A stretch of DNA of 10,006 bases from NCBI GenBank assembly GCA_028279155.1, contig JANQST010000185.1:1-10006 (forward strand). The letters run 5' to 3'. Below, in pieces: positions 1 to 7,042 of the stretch. Numbering within the stretch: the stretch's first letter is position 1; every line of letters begins with the position of its first letter. Source of the DNA: Cyclobacteriaceae bacterium (GTDB lineage: Bacteria; Bacteroidota; Bacteroidia; Cytophagales; Cyclobacteriaceae). The position numbers and the translations under genes are program-made. The notes below the pieces were generated by a model that saw only the letters and a list, made by a program, of their open reading frames with translations, did not search any database and had not been told where the DNA came from.

Positions 1-1710
1 ATCGAATATTATACAGACAACTTTGGTTCGATTTCCGGAGCTGGTACTCCCACCATGTACCTAGGCGATGATACGGGCCAACTCGCAACTTCCGATGAAA
101 ACTTTATGGGATCGCTGGATGAACTGAGGATCTATAGTTCTGCATTGTCTGCAGATGATGTACGTGCCCGTTACAGAACCATTGCGGATGCTGCTAATTT
201 CTCGACCATTGCTGCCTTACCAGAGCAAGTCACATGGACCGGCGGAGGTTTTGATGGCAATTGGAACAACAGCGACAATTGGAATACTGGACTTGCTTCT
301 TGGGACAACATGGATTTTGTCTATACAAATTCCGGAACGCCGCTCGACCTTCAATCAACCTTGAACGTAGGGCACATAAGTGCAGGCACTGGGGTCTCGT
401 TGGACTTGAATGACCAGCAATTGAATGTTGATTGTAGATGTAACGTGGAAACCTTCTTGGCGGGGCCAGGAGGACTCGGGAATGTACAAATATTAGGTTC
501 GGATTCAGAACTATCCAGCCCTGGGAGCACTGCAACTATCCCCAACCTGATAGTTGGACCGGGCAACACATTATTGTTGAATGCTGACTTGGTTGTGAGC
601 AATAGTTTGAGTTTTGCAGATGCCAATGGGAACCTGGATGCCAACGGACAAAACATAACGTTTAGTGATCCAACCGTGAATGCGCCAGCCTTTACCACAG
701 ACAATACCATTTACCTGGGAGGGTCAGGATCGTTGACCATCAATGGTGTCGAAGAATCTGAGACAGCTATTTTTCACGTGTCATACGACGATTCACCAAT
801 AAATTATGCGAGAGCAGAACTCATAAACAATCAACTTCCAACTGCCAGCTATTCACTGCAACTATGCAATGAAGTCTTTCTTGATGGGACATGTGGAGGA
901 ACAGCCATTGAAGTCAACGATGTAAACAAAACCTGGTTTATCACCTCAGCTTCCACTGATTCTGACCTTAGGTTGTACTGGCATGAATCATCTGAGGGCT
1001 CAGAATTTGAAAGAGGGTCCGCTGAGATCAATCATTACGATGGAGCTACTGCTTGGGATTTGCTGGGAAACGATGGACATACAATACATATCGCCAACAC
1101 CATTTATTCTTCACAAGCTAATGTAACTGAGTTTTCACCTTTCAGTGTCAGCTCTCATGGTGCGACTTTACCAGTAGAACTTGTCTATTTTGAAGCCAGT
1201 CAGGATGAGAAGATCATAGAGATCGAATGGCAAACAGCTACCGAACTCAACAACGACTATTTTCTTCTTGAAAAGTCTACGGATGGCGATGATTTTGAAA
1301 TACTTGATCAGATAAAAGGCAGGGGGAATTCAAGTGAACTGATGAAGTACAAGGTCATCGACCGGTATCCGGTTGCGGGCCTTCAATACTATCGTCTAAC
1401 TCAGGTCGATTTCGATAGATCAATAGAAATGTTAGGTGTCAAACTGGTTGAATATTCAGCTGGTGAATTGGGTATTGCTACGTTTCCGAACCCCGTTACG
1501 AATGTTCTAAGTATTTCGAACTTACATCCGGGAAATTACTTTGTTGAGGTCCTTAGCCTGGAAGGAAAATCATTGCAAAAGCAAGCACTATTCATTGACG
1601 ATCACGGTCATGCAGGTCATATTGCATTACAAGACTTGCCGACAGGAGTTTACACATTGAACATTACAACAGGGAATACGGTGCATTCCAGCAAACTGGT
1701 AAAAAGATGA
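1..1710 (+). CDS. T9SS-exported LamG-type surface protein, 3' part
   Basis: The reading frame is open from the first base, so this is the last 569 residues of a larger protein; the ATG at 55 lies inside a domain and is not a credible start. Residues about 1-62 look like the end of a LamG/concanavalin-like jelly-roll (MGSLDELRIYSSALS, then DVRARY). From about residue 78 a Gly/Asn-rich stretch with the motif WTGGGFDGNWNNSDNWN leads into beta-solenoid-like sequence with many L, N and D residues. A module with LRLYWHESSEG and FSPFSVSS follows, then a fibronectin-like module from residue 391 (PVELVYFEAS...EIEWQTATELNNDYF), common in Bacteroidota exoproteins. From about residue 493 the pattern FPNPVTNVLSI...LPTGVYTL...KLVKR is a type A T9SS C-terminal sorting domain. 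The inferred fate is export by T9SS and attachment to, or release from, the cell surface. The binding target is unknown and no catalytic domain is visible in this part. Confidence 0.9.
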   Translation: MEYYTDNFGSISGAGTPTMYLGDDTGQLATSDENFMGSLDELRIYSSALSADDVRARYRTIADAANFSTIAALPEQVTWTGGGFDGNWNNSDNWNTGLASWDNMDFVYTNSGTPLDLQSTLNVGHISAGTGVSLDLNDQQLNVDCRCNVETFLAGPGGLGNVQILGSDSELSSPGSTATIPNLIVGPGNTLLLNADLVVSNSLSFADANGNLDANGQNITFSDPTVNAPAFTTDNTIYLGGSGSLTINGVEESETAIFHVSYDDSPINYARAELINNQLPTASYSLQLCNEVFLDGTCGGTAIEVNDVNKTWFITSASTDSDLRLYWHESSEGSEFERGSAEINHYDGATAWDLLGNDGHTIHIANTIYSSQANVTEFSPFSVSSHGATLPVELVYFEASQDEKIIEIEWQTATELNNDYFLLEKSTDGDDFEILDQIKGRGNSSELMKYKVIDRYPVAGLQYYRLTQVDFDRSIEMLGVKLVEYSAGELGIATFPNPVTNVLSISNLHPGNYFVEVLSLEGKSLQKQALFIDDHGHAGHIALQDLPTGVYTLNITTGNTVHSSKLVKR

Positions 1711-1739
1711 TTCTTAGGTTAAAATCAATCATCTTTTTT
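1701..1739. terminator. Bidirectional terminator shared by convergent genes
   Basis: A perfect 12-bp inverted repeat, AAAAAGATGATT (1701-1712) and AATCATCTTTTT (1727-1738), flanks a 14-nt loop. Read on either strand, the second arm ends in a T run, so it can stop transcription of both the surface protein gene and the protease gene. The arms overlap both stop codons (TGA at 1708-1710; TGA on the minus strand at 1727-1725). The stem is AT-rich, so its strength is uncertain. Confidence 0.75.
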
Positions 1740-4700
1740 CACGGCTCGTTTTGATCGGATTGGAGGAGCAGGTTCCGGTTTGAGCTCCACTTTCTCCGTT
1801 TCAAGTTTTCGTAACACCTCCTTGATAGCGGCATCCAACTGTGGATCTTTGCCATCCAAAACCAATTTTGGTTCTTGGATTACTTCAATATCCGGAGCAA
1901 TACCTTCTCCTTCAACTGCCCATTCTCCATTGACATCAAAGAAACCACCTCTTGGTGCTACCATCCGGCCTCCATCAATGAATAGAGGAGTATCCCAGGT
2001 TCCTACCAATCCACCCCAGGTCCTTGTTCCCACCAACGTGCCAATGTCCATCGCTCTGAATAAATATGGAAGTAAATCTCCTCCAGAGCCAGCACGTTCA
2101 TTGATGATCATCACTTTTGGTCCCCAAACGGCTGACATGGGAGTAGTCCAGGGTTTATGATCACCTACCTTACTGTTGAAGTAACCATATAATTTCCGAT
2201 TCATCACATCTGCCATGTAATCCGCAGCTGATCCCCCTCCATTGTTTCGCTCATCGACAATCATTCCTTGTTTGTCCTGTTGCGCGAAATAATACCGGTT
2301 AAAAGAAGTATAGCCCCCGCCTCCGGTATTTGGCACGTACGTATATCCGATTTTGCCGTCCGTTTGATCTGCTACATACCTTCGGTTGTCTTCAATCCAA
2401 TTTCTCGATCTAAGACCATACTCATTAGCGATTGGAACAACATAGCTTGTTTTGGCATCCGCTAATTTGGTAGATTGTGAGGTTTTGATCTGTGTTACTT
2501 TTCCAGAAGTCTGTTCGAAAAGCTGATAGAGGTTGATTGTCTTATTCAACTTAGTTCCATTGACCTCCAGTAAGTAATCTCCCTCTTTTACTTCAATTCC
2601 CGGATAATCGAGTGGGGCTTGTAAGTTAGGGTTCCAGTTTTCCCCTGAGTATATTTTGCTTATTTGATAGTTTCCATTTTTGATTTCATAATCGGCACCC
2701 AATAGTCCGACAGGCACATTGTCAACGTCAGGAAAATCTCCACCCCTGGTATAGGAGTGACCGACTGCAATCTCACCACCAAGAATGTCCACGATATAAT
2801 TCATGTCTTGGCGGTGTTTTACATGATCTACCCATGGCTTGTACCATTCATAAATATCATTCCATGGAGCGCCGTGTGTATTGTTGACATAAAGAAAATC
2901 TCGTTGATAGCGCCAGGCTTCTTTGTAAATCTGTTGCCATTCTTTTTTGGGATCTACTTTCATCTTAATGTCAATCGTAAGCCTTCCCTCAGAAGATTTT
3001 TGACTTTTTCCTGATGTCTCAACGATTCCCCAATTACCTCCTGCCCGGTAGAGCAGTTTTTTTCGGTCTGAGGAAGAACTTGCAGATCGGATACCTTTCA
3101 TGAATTCAGAAGATTCCAACTTATCAAGGTTGTATTTGTGTAGGGTGATTCCATCTTCATTCGGAACATTTTCTCCTACGAAAACAGTATTTTCTGGTCC
3201 TGCAACAAGCCCGGTATAATTTCTCAAAGGCATGTCAACTGTGACGATTCTTGATAGCGGATCATCATCAATTTGCACAACCATATCCTCTGATTTCTTT
3301 TCATCACCATTCTTGTCGTCTCCCATTTCTTCGTCGCTTTTAGGAGTTAATGGGGATTTTTCATTTTTGGAAAGTACGGCAACATATAGTCCACGGGTCA
3401 CTGGTATGTTGTACGAACTCATGTCGAGCCAACCGGTATTAAGCCCCCAATTAGTGCTTGCCAGGAAGTAAAGGTATTTCCCGGAAGCATCCCATACGGG
3501 TTCCAGCGCATCCGCCATTTGATCAGAAATGGTTGTGGTTTTACCAGACGCTACATTGTAAGCTTTTACAACTTTAAACTGGGCATGCGTCAACTTCACG
3601 TAAGCAATCCACTTGCTGTCTGGTGACCAAACAGGATTAAGAGAGCGATTCGGATGAGCATACCGCTCCGTGTCCACTTTTTTTGCTGTACCAGCTGCTA
3701 CTTCCAAAACCCATAGGTTAAAGTCGGTGTCGGTATAGCTGATGTACTTTCCGTCCGGTGACCACGCTGGTCTGAAGTAAAAGGTAGAATTAGGAAGTGC
3801 AATTGTCTTTTGAATAGCTGATCCATATTGATCGCTAATTATCATCTTGTATTCTCCTGATCGGTCAGAGAACCATGCAATTTGTTGGCCGTCAGGTGAC
3901 CAAACCGGAGACCTGTCTGCGAAAGGGGACTTTGAAATGTTTCTCCAGGAGCCGTTCTCTTTTGGTACCGTGAAAATTTCTCCGCGATACTCGAATAAAG
4001 CACGCTGACCCTTCGGAGACAATGATGCATTTTGCAATTGGCTGCCAGAAACATTTTCCCAGCGTTCACGAGCCCAATTTAAATCTCCTTTGACATTTAT
4101 TTCTAATTGTTTGCGTTCACCAGTTTCCGGAATTAAGGAATGAAGATAGCCTCCTTGTTCATACACGATTCGGTCTTCAGTGGCATCAAGGCTCTTGGCA
4201 TCAAACCTGGTGTGAAAGGTAATTTGCTTATACTCCTTCGTTTCTAAATCGTAGGACCAGATATTACTTGTGTAGTCATTTTCTGAAAGGAAGTACACAT
4301 TGCCTTTGTACCAAACCGGATCCAGGTGTCTTTCTTTATCTGGTTGTGGAGTTCTTTCCAACTCATTGGTCTTCAAATTCAAGATCCAGATAGGCATCGC
4401 CTGACCGCCACGATAATTCCTCCATTCTGCGTCCCAGGAAGTAATTGGTGTATATGCTGCATAATTTCCATCCGGTGAGATTTCGCCAAAAGCAATTCGA
4501 GGAATAGGTAACTCTTTAGGAAAATTTCCATCGACGGATATAGAATAAAACTTATTGAGCCTTGTAGGATGAGCTTTCCTCGCAGATCTGAATAGGACAT
4601 CACCCTCAGGTGTCCAACCCTGCACAATATCAGCTCCTGGATGGTAGGTGAGCCGTTTTGGCTCTCCGCCTTCTAAGGGCACAACAAACACATCTGTATT

Positions 4701-4949
4701 CCCATCGTATTGACCACTGAATGCAATCAATTTACCGTCGCTCGAAAAATGTGGAAAGGATTCGGCACCTTCTGAGGATGTAAGTCGTCTGGCATCGCCA
4801 CCATCACGAGCTACGACCCATAGGTCATTGGCATGAACGAAAACGATGTTGGCATCACTAACAGAAGGCTGTCTCAGTAGCATCGTACCTTGAGACAATA
4901 GTGAATACGAAATTGAAATAATGGATAGGGAAAGCAAAATTCTCTTCAT
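1725..4949 (-). CDS. Exported Tricorn-like S41 peptidase
   Basis: A 1074-residue homologue of Tricorn protease, a serine peptidase that trims oligopeptides. I start at the ATG at 4949 (MKRILLSLS); a TTG two codons upstream is possible but less likely. Residues 1-21 form a signal peptide, so the enzyme should act in the periplasm or outside, unlike cytosolic archaeal Tricorn. Residues about 30-510 carry PD40/WD40-like propeller blades (VWSPDGQQIAWFSD near 350, AWSPDGKYISY near 393, VWSPDSKWIAY near 436). An acidic low-complexity insert lies near 535-563. The C1 helical region (about 670-737) contains His731 in VGHSY, matching the catalytic His position. A PDZ-like domain spans about 743-835. 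The C2 peptidase domain has the nucleophile Ser955 in NERAGSGGD, followed by GTRTWGGLVG, and Glu1013/Glu1015 in VEGEGIAPDIE as candidates for the catalytic Glu. It lies 70 bp after rocD on the same strand; co-transcription is possible but no functional link is evident. Confidence 0.95.
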   Translation of the reverse strand: MKRILLSLSIISISYSLLSQGTMLLRQPSVSDANIVFVHANDLWVVARDGGDARRLTSSEGAESFPHFSSDGKLIAFSGQYDGNTDVFVVPLEGGEPKRLTYHPGADIVQGWTPEGDVLFRSARKAHPTRLNKFYSISVDGNFPKELPIPRIAFGEISPDGNYAAYTPITSWDAEWRNYRGGQAMPIWILNLKTNELERTPQPDKERHLDPVWYKGNVYFLSENDYTSNIWSYDLETKEYKQITFHTRFDAKSLDATEDRIVYEQGGYLHSLIPETGERKQLEINVKGDLNWARERWENVSGSQLQNASLSPKGQRALFEYRGEIFTVPKENGSWRNISKSPFADRSPVWSPDGQQIAWFSDRSGEYKMIISDQYGSAIQKTIALPNSTFYFRPAWSPDGKYISYTDTDFNLWVLEVAAGTAKKVDTERYAHPNRSLNPVWSPDSKWIAYVKLTHAQFKVVKAYNVASGKTTTISDQMADALEPVWDASGKYLYFLASTNWGLNTGWLDMSSYNIPVTRGLYVAVLSKNEKSPLTPKSDEEMGDDKNGDEKKSEDMVVQIDDDPLSRIVTVDMPLRNYTGLVAGPENTVFVGENVPNEDGITLHKYNLDKLESSEFMKGIRSASSSSDRKKLLYRAGGNWGIVETSGKSQKSSEGRLTIDIKMKVDPKKEWQQIYKEAWRYQRDFLYVNNTHGAPWNDIYEWYKPWVDHVKHRQDMNYIVDILGGEIAVGHSYTRGGDFPDVDNVPVGLLGADYEIKNGNYQISKIYSGENWNPNLQAPLDYPGIEVKEGDYLLEVNGTKLNKTINLYQLFEQTSGKVTQIKTSQSTKLADAKTSYVVPIANEYGLRSRNWIEDNRRYVADQTDGKIGYTYVPNTGGGGYTSFNRYYFAQQDKQGMIVDERNNGGGSAADYMADVMNRKLYGYFNSKVGDHKPWTTPMSAVWGPKVMIINERAGSGGDLLPYLFRAMDIGTLVGTRTWGGLVGTWDTPLFIDGGRMVAPRGGFFDVNGEWAVEGEGIAPDIEVIQEPKLVLDGKDPQLDAAIKEVLRKLETEKVELKPEPAPPIRSKRAVKKDD

Positions 4950-4950
4950 G

Positions 4951-4980
4951 ATCAATTTAGGTTAGACCTATCAATTTAGG
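4951..4980. repeat. Direct repeat with nested palindrome at protease start
   Basis: The 11-mer ATCAATTTAGG occurs at 4951-4961 and again at 4970-4980, a 19-bp period. Between and overlapping the copies is the palindrome TAGGT-TAG-ACCTA (4958-4970). The first copy directly abuts the protease ATG on the minus strand, so the element lies in the protease 5' leader. It could be an operator or RNA structure; a chance AT-rich duplication cannot be excluded. Confidence 0.5.
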
Positions 4981-5019
4981 CAAACCAGATTCGATCACAA
5001 AATGAGTTACTTCAAGGGC

Positions 5020-6255
5020 CTAATTCCAGTTAAGAATGGTTTTTTCAATAATATCACAGCATTCGTGTAGCTGTTCTTCCGTCATCACCAAAGGAGGAGC
5101 AAATCTAATGATATTGCCATGGGTTGGCTTAGCCAGAAGGCCATTGTCTTTTAGCTTAACACAAATATCCCAGGCTGTCGAGCTGTCTTCCGAATCATTG
5201 ATTACGATCGCATTGAGAAGACCTTTTCCTCTTACCAGGGTTACAAGGTCTGTTTTTTCGATCATTCGATTCATACGATCTCTGAAAAGATCACCGAGCT
5301 TTTGCGCATTGTCAGCAAGATTTTCATCCTTTATAACCTCTAGTGCAGCGATTGCTACTTTGGCACCGAGTGGATTACCGCCAAAAGTAGATCCGTGCTG
5401 TCCTGGCTTGATTACTTCCATGATGTGGTCATCCGCCAGAACCGCTGAAACAGGATAAACTCCACCAGAAATTGCTTTTCCAAGAATCAACATATCCGGC
5501 CTCACGTTTTCATGATCTACTGCCAATAATTTTCCAGTACGTGCGATACCTGTTTGTACTTCATCTGCAATAAAGAGTACGTTTTTGCTTTTACATAGGT
5601 CGTAGGAAGCCCTTAAATATCCTTCTTCGGGTACCATTACACCAGCTTCACCTTGAATGGGCTCAACCAGGAATCCGGCAACATTAGAATCTTCAAGAGC
5701 GCTTTTTAAAGCTTCCAGATCACTATATGGAATACGCTCGAACCCGGTGGTATAAGGACCAAAGTTACTATTGTCAGGATCATTTGAAAACGAGATGATT
5801 GTGGTAGTTCTTCCGTGAAAGTTATTATCACATACCACAATTTTTGCCTGGTCTTCTGCTATCCCTTTCTTTTCATAGGCCCATTTCCTGCAAAGCTTAA
5901 TTGCGGTTTCAACAGCTTCAGCTCCTGTATTCATTGGGAGTACCTTATCAAAACCGAAGTACTCAGTTATGAATTTTTCATAAATACCCAAAACGTCATT
6001 GTAAAATGCACGTGATGTAAGAGTCAGGATTTCTGCCTGATCCTTAAGGGTCTGTACAATTTTTGGATGACAATGACCTTGATTGACTGCAGAATAGGAG
6101 GAAAGGAAATCATAGTATTGCTTACCTTCAACATCCCAGACATGTACGCCTTCACCTTTGGCAATGACAACAGGTATGGGGTGGTAATTATGGGCACCAA
6201 ATTGGTTTTCCATTTCCATCAATTCATTACTTGAAAGGGTATTTACAGCTGACAT
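5020..6255 (-). CDS. rocD: Ornithine aminotransferase (ornithine-oxo-acid transaminase)
   Basis: A 411-residue class III PLP aminotransferase that converts L-ornithine plus 2-oxoglutarate to glutamate 5-semialdehyde plus glutamate in the cytosol, linking arginine/ornithine breakdown with proline and glutamate metabolism. Length and sequence follow ornithine aminotransferase along the whole chain. Lys260 in LGKAISGG is the PLP Schiff-base lysine. Asp231 in ADEVQTGIARTG would contact the pyridine nitrogen. Glu203 in PIQGEAGV and Arg384 in IIRFAPP match the Glu-Arg gate pair known from human OAT, and GLLAKPTHG near the C-terminus is an OAT signature. These argue against acetylornithine or GABA aminotransferase. 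The ATG at 6255 starts MSAVNTLSS with no obvious Shine-Dalgarno sequence, as is usual in Bacteroidota. The gene is divergent from the DUF5522 gene across 45 bp and upstream of the Tricorn-like protease. Confidence 0.97.
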   Translation of the reverse strand: MSAVNTLSSNELMEMENQFGAHNYHPIPVVIAKGEGVHVWDVEGKQYYDFLSSYSAVNQGHCHPKIVQTLKDQAEILTLTSRAFYNDVLGIYEKFITEYFGFDKVLPMNTGAEAVETAIKLCRKWAYEKKGIAEDQAKIVVCDNNFHGRTTTIISFSNDPDNSNFGPYTTGFERIPYSDLEALKSALEDSNVAGFLVEPIQGEAGVMVPEEGYLRASYDLCKSKNVLFIADEVQTGIARTGKLLAVDHENVRPDMLILGKAISGGVYPVSAVLADDHIMEVIKPGQHGSTFGGNPLGAKVAIAALEVIKDENLADNAQKLGDLFRDRMNRMIEKTDLVTLVRGKGLLNAIVINDSEDSSTAWDICVKLKDNGLLAKPTHGNIIRFAPPLVMTEEQLHECCDIIEKTILNWN

Positions 6256-6280
6256 ATCTTTGACGTTTTAAATTGGATTG

Positions 6281-6311
6281 CAAAAGTAGTTATTTGGGAA
6301 ATGGGTAAAAA
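6281..6311 (-). promoter_or_regulatory. Putative Bacteroidota-type promoter of rocD
   Basis: On the minus strand, TACTTTTG (6288 to 6281) is a perfect match to the Bacteroidota -7 box TAnnTTTG. Nineteen bases upstream lies TTTT (6311-6308), a partial match to the -33 TTTG box. The implied transcript starts about 20 nt before the rocD ATG. The -33 part falls inside the first codons of the divergent DUF5522 gene. Confidence 0.45.
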
Positions 6312-6450
6312 GGAAAGTGCGAATGAAGATGGCGAATTGTGGTATTTTGAGAATGGTCTAATGGTATTCACAGAGAAATATCACCTTGAACGTGGATTTT
6401 GTTGTAAATCTGGCTGTAGACACTGCCCATATGGATTTAAAAAAGAATGA
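6301..6450 (+). CDS. DUF5522 family small Cys-rich protein
   Basis: A 49-residue reading frame from ATG at 6301 to TGA at 6450. The centre, WYFENGLMVFTEKYHLERG, is followed by FCCKSGCRHCPYGF, which I recognise as the DUF5522 core ending in the CRHCPY motif. Cys34, Cys35, Cys39 and Cys42 (C-C-x3-C-x2-C) with His41 suggest metal binding, probably zinc or an iron-sulfur cluster, but this is inference; the family has no established function known to me. There is no signal peptide or membrane segment, so it is presumably cytosolic. The ATG lies 45 bp from the divergent rocD start, and rpmB begins 63 bp downstream on the same strand. The match covers nearly the whole chain, so this is a real gene despite its size. 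Confidence 0.85.
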   Translation: MGKKESANEDGELWYFENGLMVFTEKYHLERGFCCKSGCRHCPYGFKKE

Positions 6451-6453
6451 ATA

Positions 6454-6485
6454 CTTGTTGGTTTCCAATTAAATCATCAATTTTG
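6454..6485 (+). promoter_or_regulatory. Weak promoter candidate for rpmB
   Basis: CAATTTTG (6478-6485) matches the TAnnTTTG box at all defined positions but the first. CTTG (6454-6457), 20 bp upstream, partly matches TTTG. It sits in the 63-bp gap before rpmB. Either element alone is weak, and transcription from the DUF5522 gene is an alternative. Confidence 0.25.
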
Positions 6486-6513
6486 CAGTCCATTTTTCAA
6501 AAGAACGAATAAG

Positions 6514-6753
6514 ATGTCTAAAGTTTGCGATATCACAGGGAAAAGACCACAGGTAGGAAACAATGTTTCGCATGCCAATAACAAGACAAAAAGAAGATTC
6601 AACCCGAACCTTCAAAAGAAGAGATTCTACATCCCTGAGGAAGATAAGTGGGTGACACTTAAAGTGTCGACATCTGCCTTAAGAACGATCAACAAAATTG
6701 GTATTGCAGCTGTTCTGAAGAAAGCACGTGCCAACGGAATGATTGTTGAGTAG
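6514..6753 (+). CDS. rpmB: 50S ribosomal protein L28
   Basis: A 79-residue basic protein of the L28 family and usual bacterial length. It opens with MSKVCDITGKRPQVGNNVSHANNKTKRRF in pieces typical of L28 (VCxxTGKRP, GNNxSHAxNxTKRRF), followed by NLQKKRFY and a C-terminal TLKVSTSALRTINKIG. It is a structural part of the large ribosomal subunit. Only one cysteine (Cys5) is present, so this is the zinc-free (C-minus) form, as in E. coli. In most Bacteroidota known to me rpmB is followed closely by rpmG (L33) and a DUF4295 gene; neither is here, and the next 289 bp are non-coding. The ATG start has no strong Shine-Dalgarno sequence. Confidence 0.97.
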   Translation: MSKVCDITGKRPQVGNNVSHANNKTKRRFNPNLQKKRFYIPEEDKWVTLKVSTSALRTINKIGIAAVLKKARANGMIVE

Positions 6754-6858
6754 TATAACTGCTCTATTTCAAATCTACATCTAGTCTACATCCTTGATTT
6801 TTTTGCAATTCAGGTTTCTTCATTGACCTGATCGTGGGATAATTGCCACCAGTTTATC

Positions 6859-6883
6859 ACTAGTACCATATACGGTAACTAGT
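6859..6883. repeat. Imperfect palindrome ACTAGTACC / GGTAACTAGT
   Basis: Arms at 6859-6867 and 6874-6883 pair over nine bases with one bulged A (6877) around a 6-nt loop, ATATAC. No T run follows on either strand, so it is not a standard terminator. It may be a protein-binding site or an RNA structure in the leader of the downstream gene. Confidence 0.5.
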
Positions 6884-6994
6884 TGTTGTCTCAGCTTAAT
6901 CATGATTTCAGAAAATGGTTACAAGTGACTCAACTATTCTGTAATTTCATAACGACTTCTATGGGTTTGTCTCCACGGACATAACCGGCCGCAC

Positions 6995-7033
6995 TATGAT
7001 TTAACTATTCACTAACGATGAACTTAAATCATA
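6995..7033. repeat. 10-bp inverted repeat before barrel gene start
   Basis: TATGATTTAA (6995-7004) and TTAAATCATA (7024-7033) are perfect reverse complements separated by 19 nt. The second arm ends 9 nt before the ATG at 7043, where a ribosome would load. If transcribed, the stem could limit translation; on DNA it could be an operator. It is AT-rich, so chance pairing is possible. Confidence 0.45.
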
Positions 7034-7042
7034 AGAAGCAGT

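Larger units (their letters stand above)
6754..7042. other. Non-coding stretch between rpmB and barrel gene
   Basis: No reading frame of credible length or family is present on either strand; rpmG was looked for and not found. The stretch holds an 8-bp direct repeat TCTACATC (6774-6781 and 6785-6792), a short stem TCAGGT/ACCTGA (6810-6815 and 6826-6831) with no following T run, and two stronger inverted repeats annotated separately. A clear rho-independent terminator for rpmB is not visible. The promoter of the barrel gene must lie here, but no full TTTG/TAnnTTTG pair is convincing; TGGGTTTG at 6962-6969 is the nearest. Confidence 0.7.

Noticed and set aside
55..57. ATG as the true start of the left-hand gene
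   Set aside because: The frame continues open to base 1 and the upstream codons fit the LamG-like domain, so the real start is outside the window.
230..535. Antisense open frame inside the surface protein gene
   Set aside because: It lies wholly opposite a well-supported coding frame, has Cys/Arg/Ser-rich composition with no domain, and shows no start context.
1780..2160. 126-codon plus-strand frame opposite the protease C-terminus
   Set aside because: The opposite strand encodes the conserved catalytic domain; no family is recognisable on this strand.
4953..4955. TTG start for the protease
   Set aside because: The ATG two codons later begins a clean signal peptide (MKRILL) and is the more usual start.
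5036..5458. 140-codon plus-strand frame opposite rocD
   Set aside because: It mirrors the conserved aminotransferase codons; its Ser/Leu-rich composition is typical of an antisense shadow.
6810..6831. Possible rho-independent terminator after rpmB
   Set aside because: The TCAGGT/ACCTGA stem has a 10-nt loop and no T run downstream on either strand; the T run lies before it on the plus strand.
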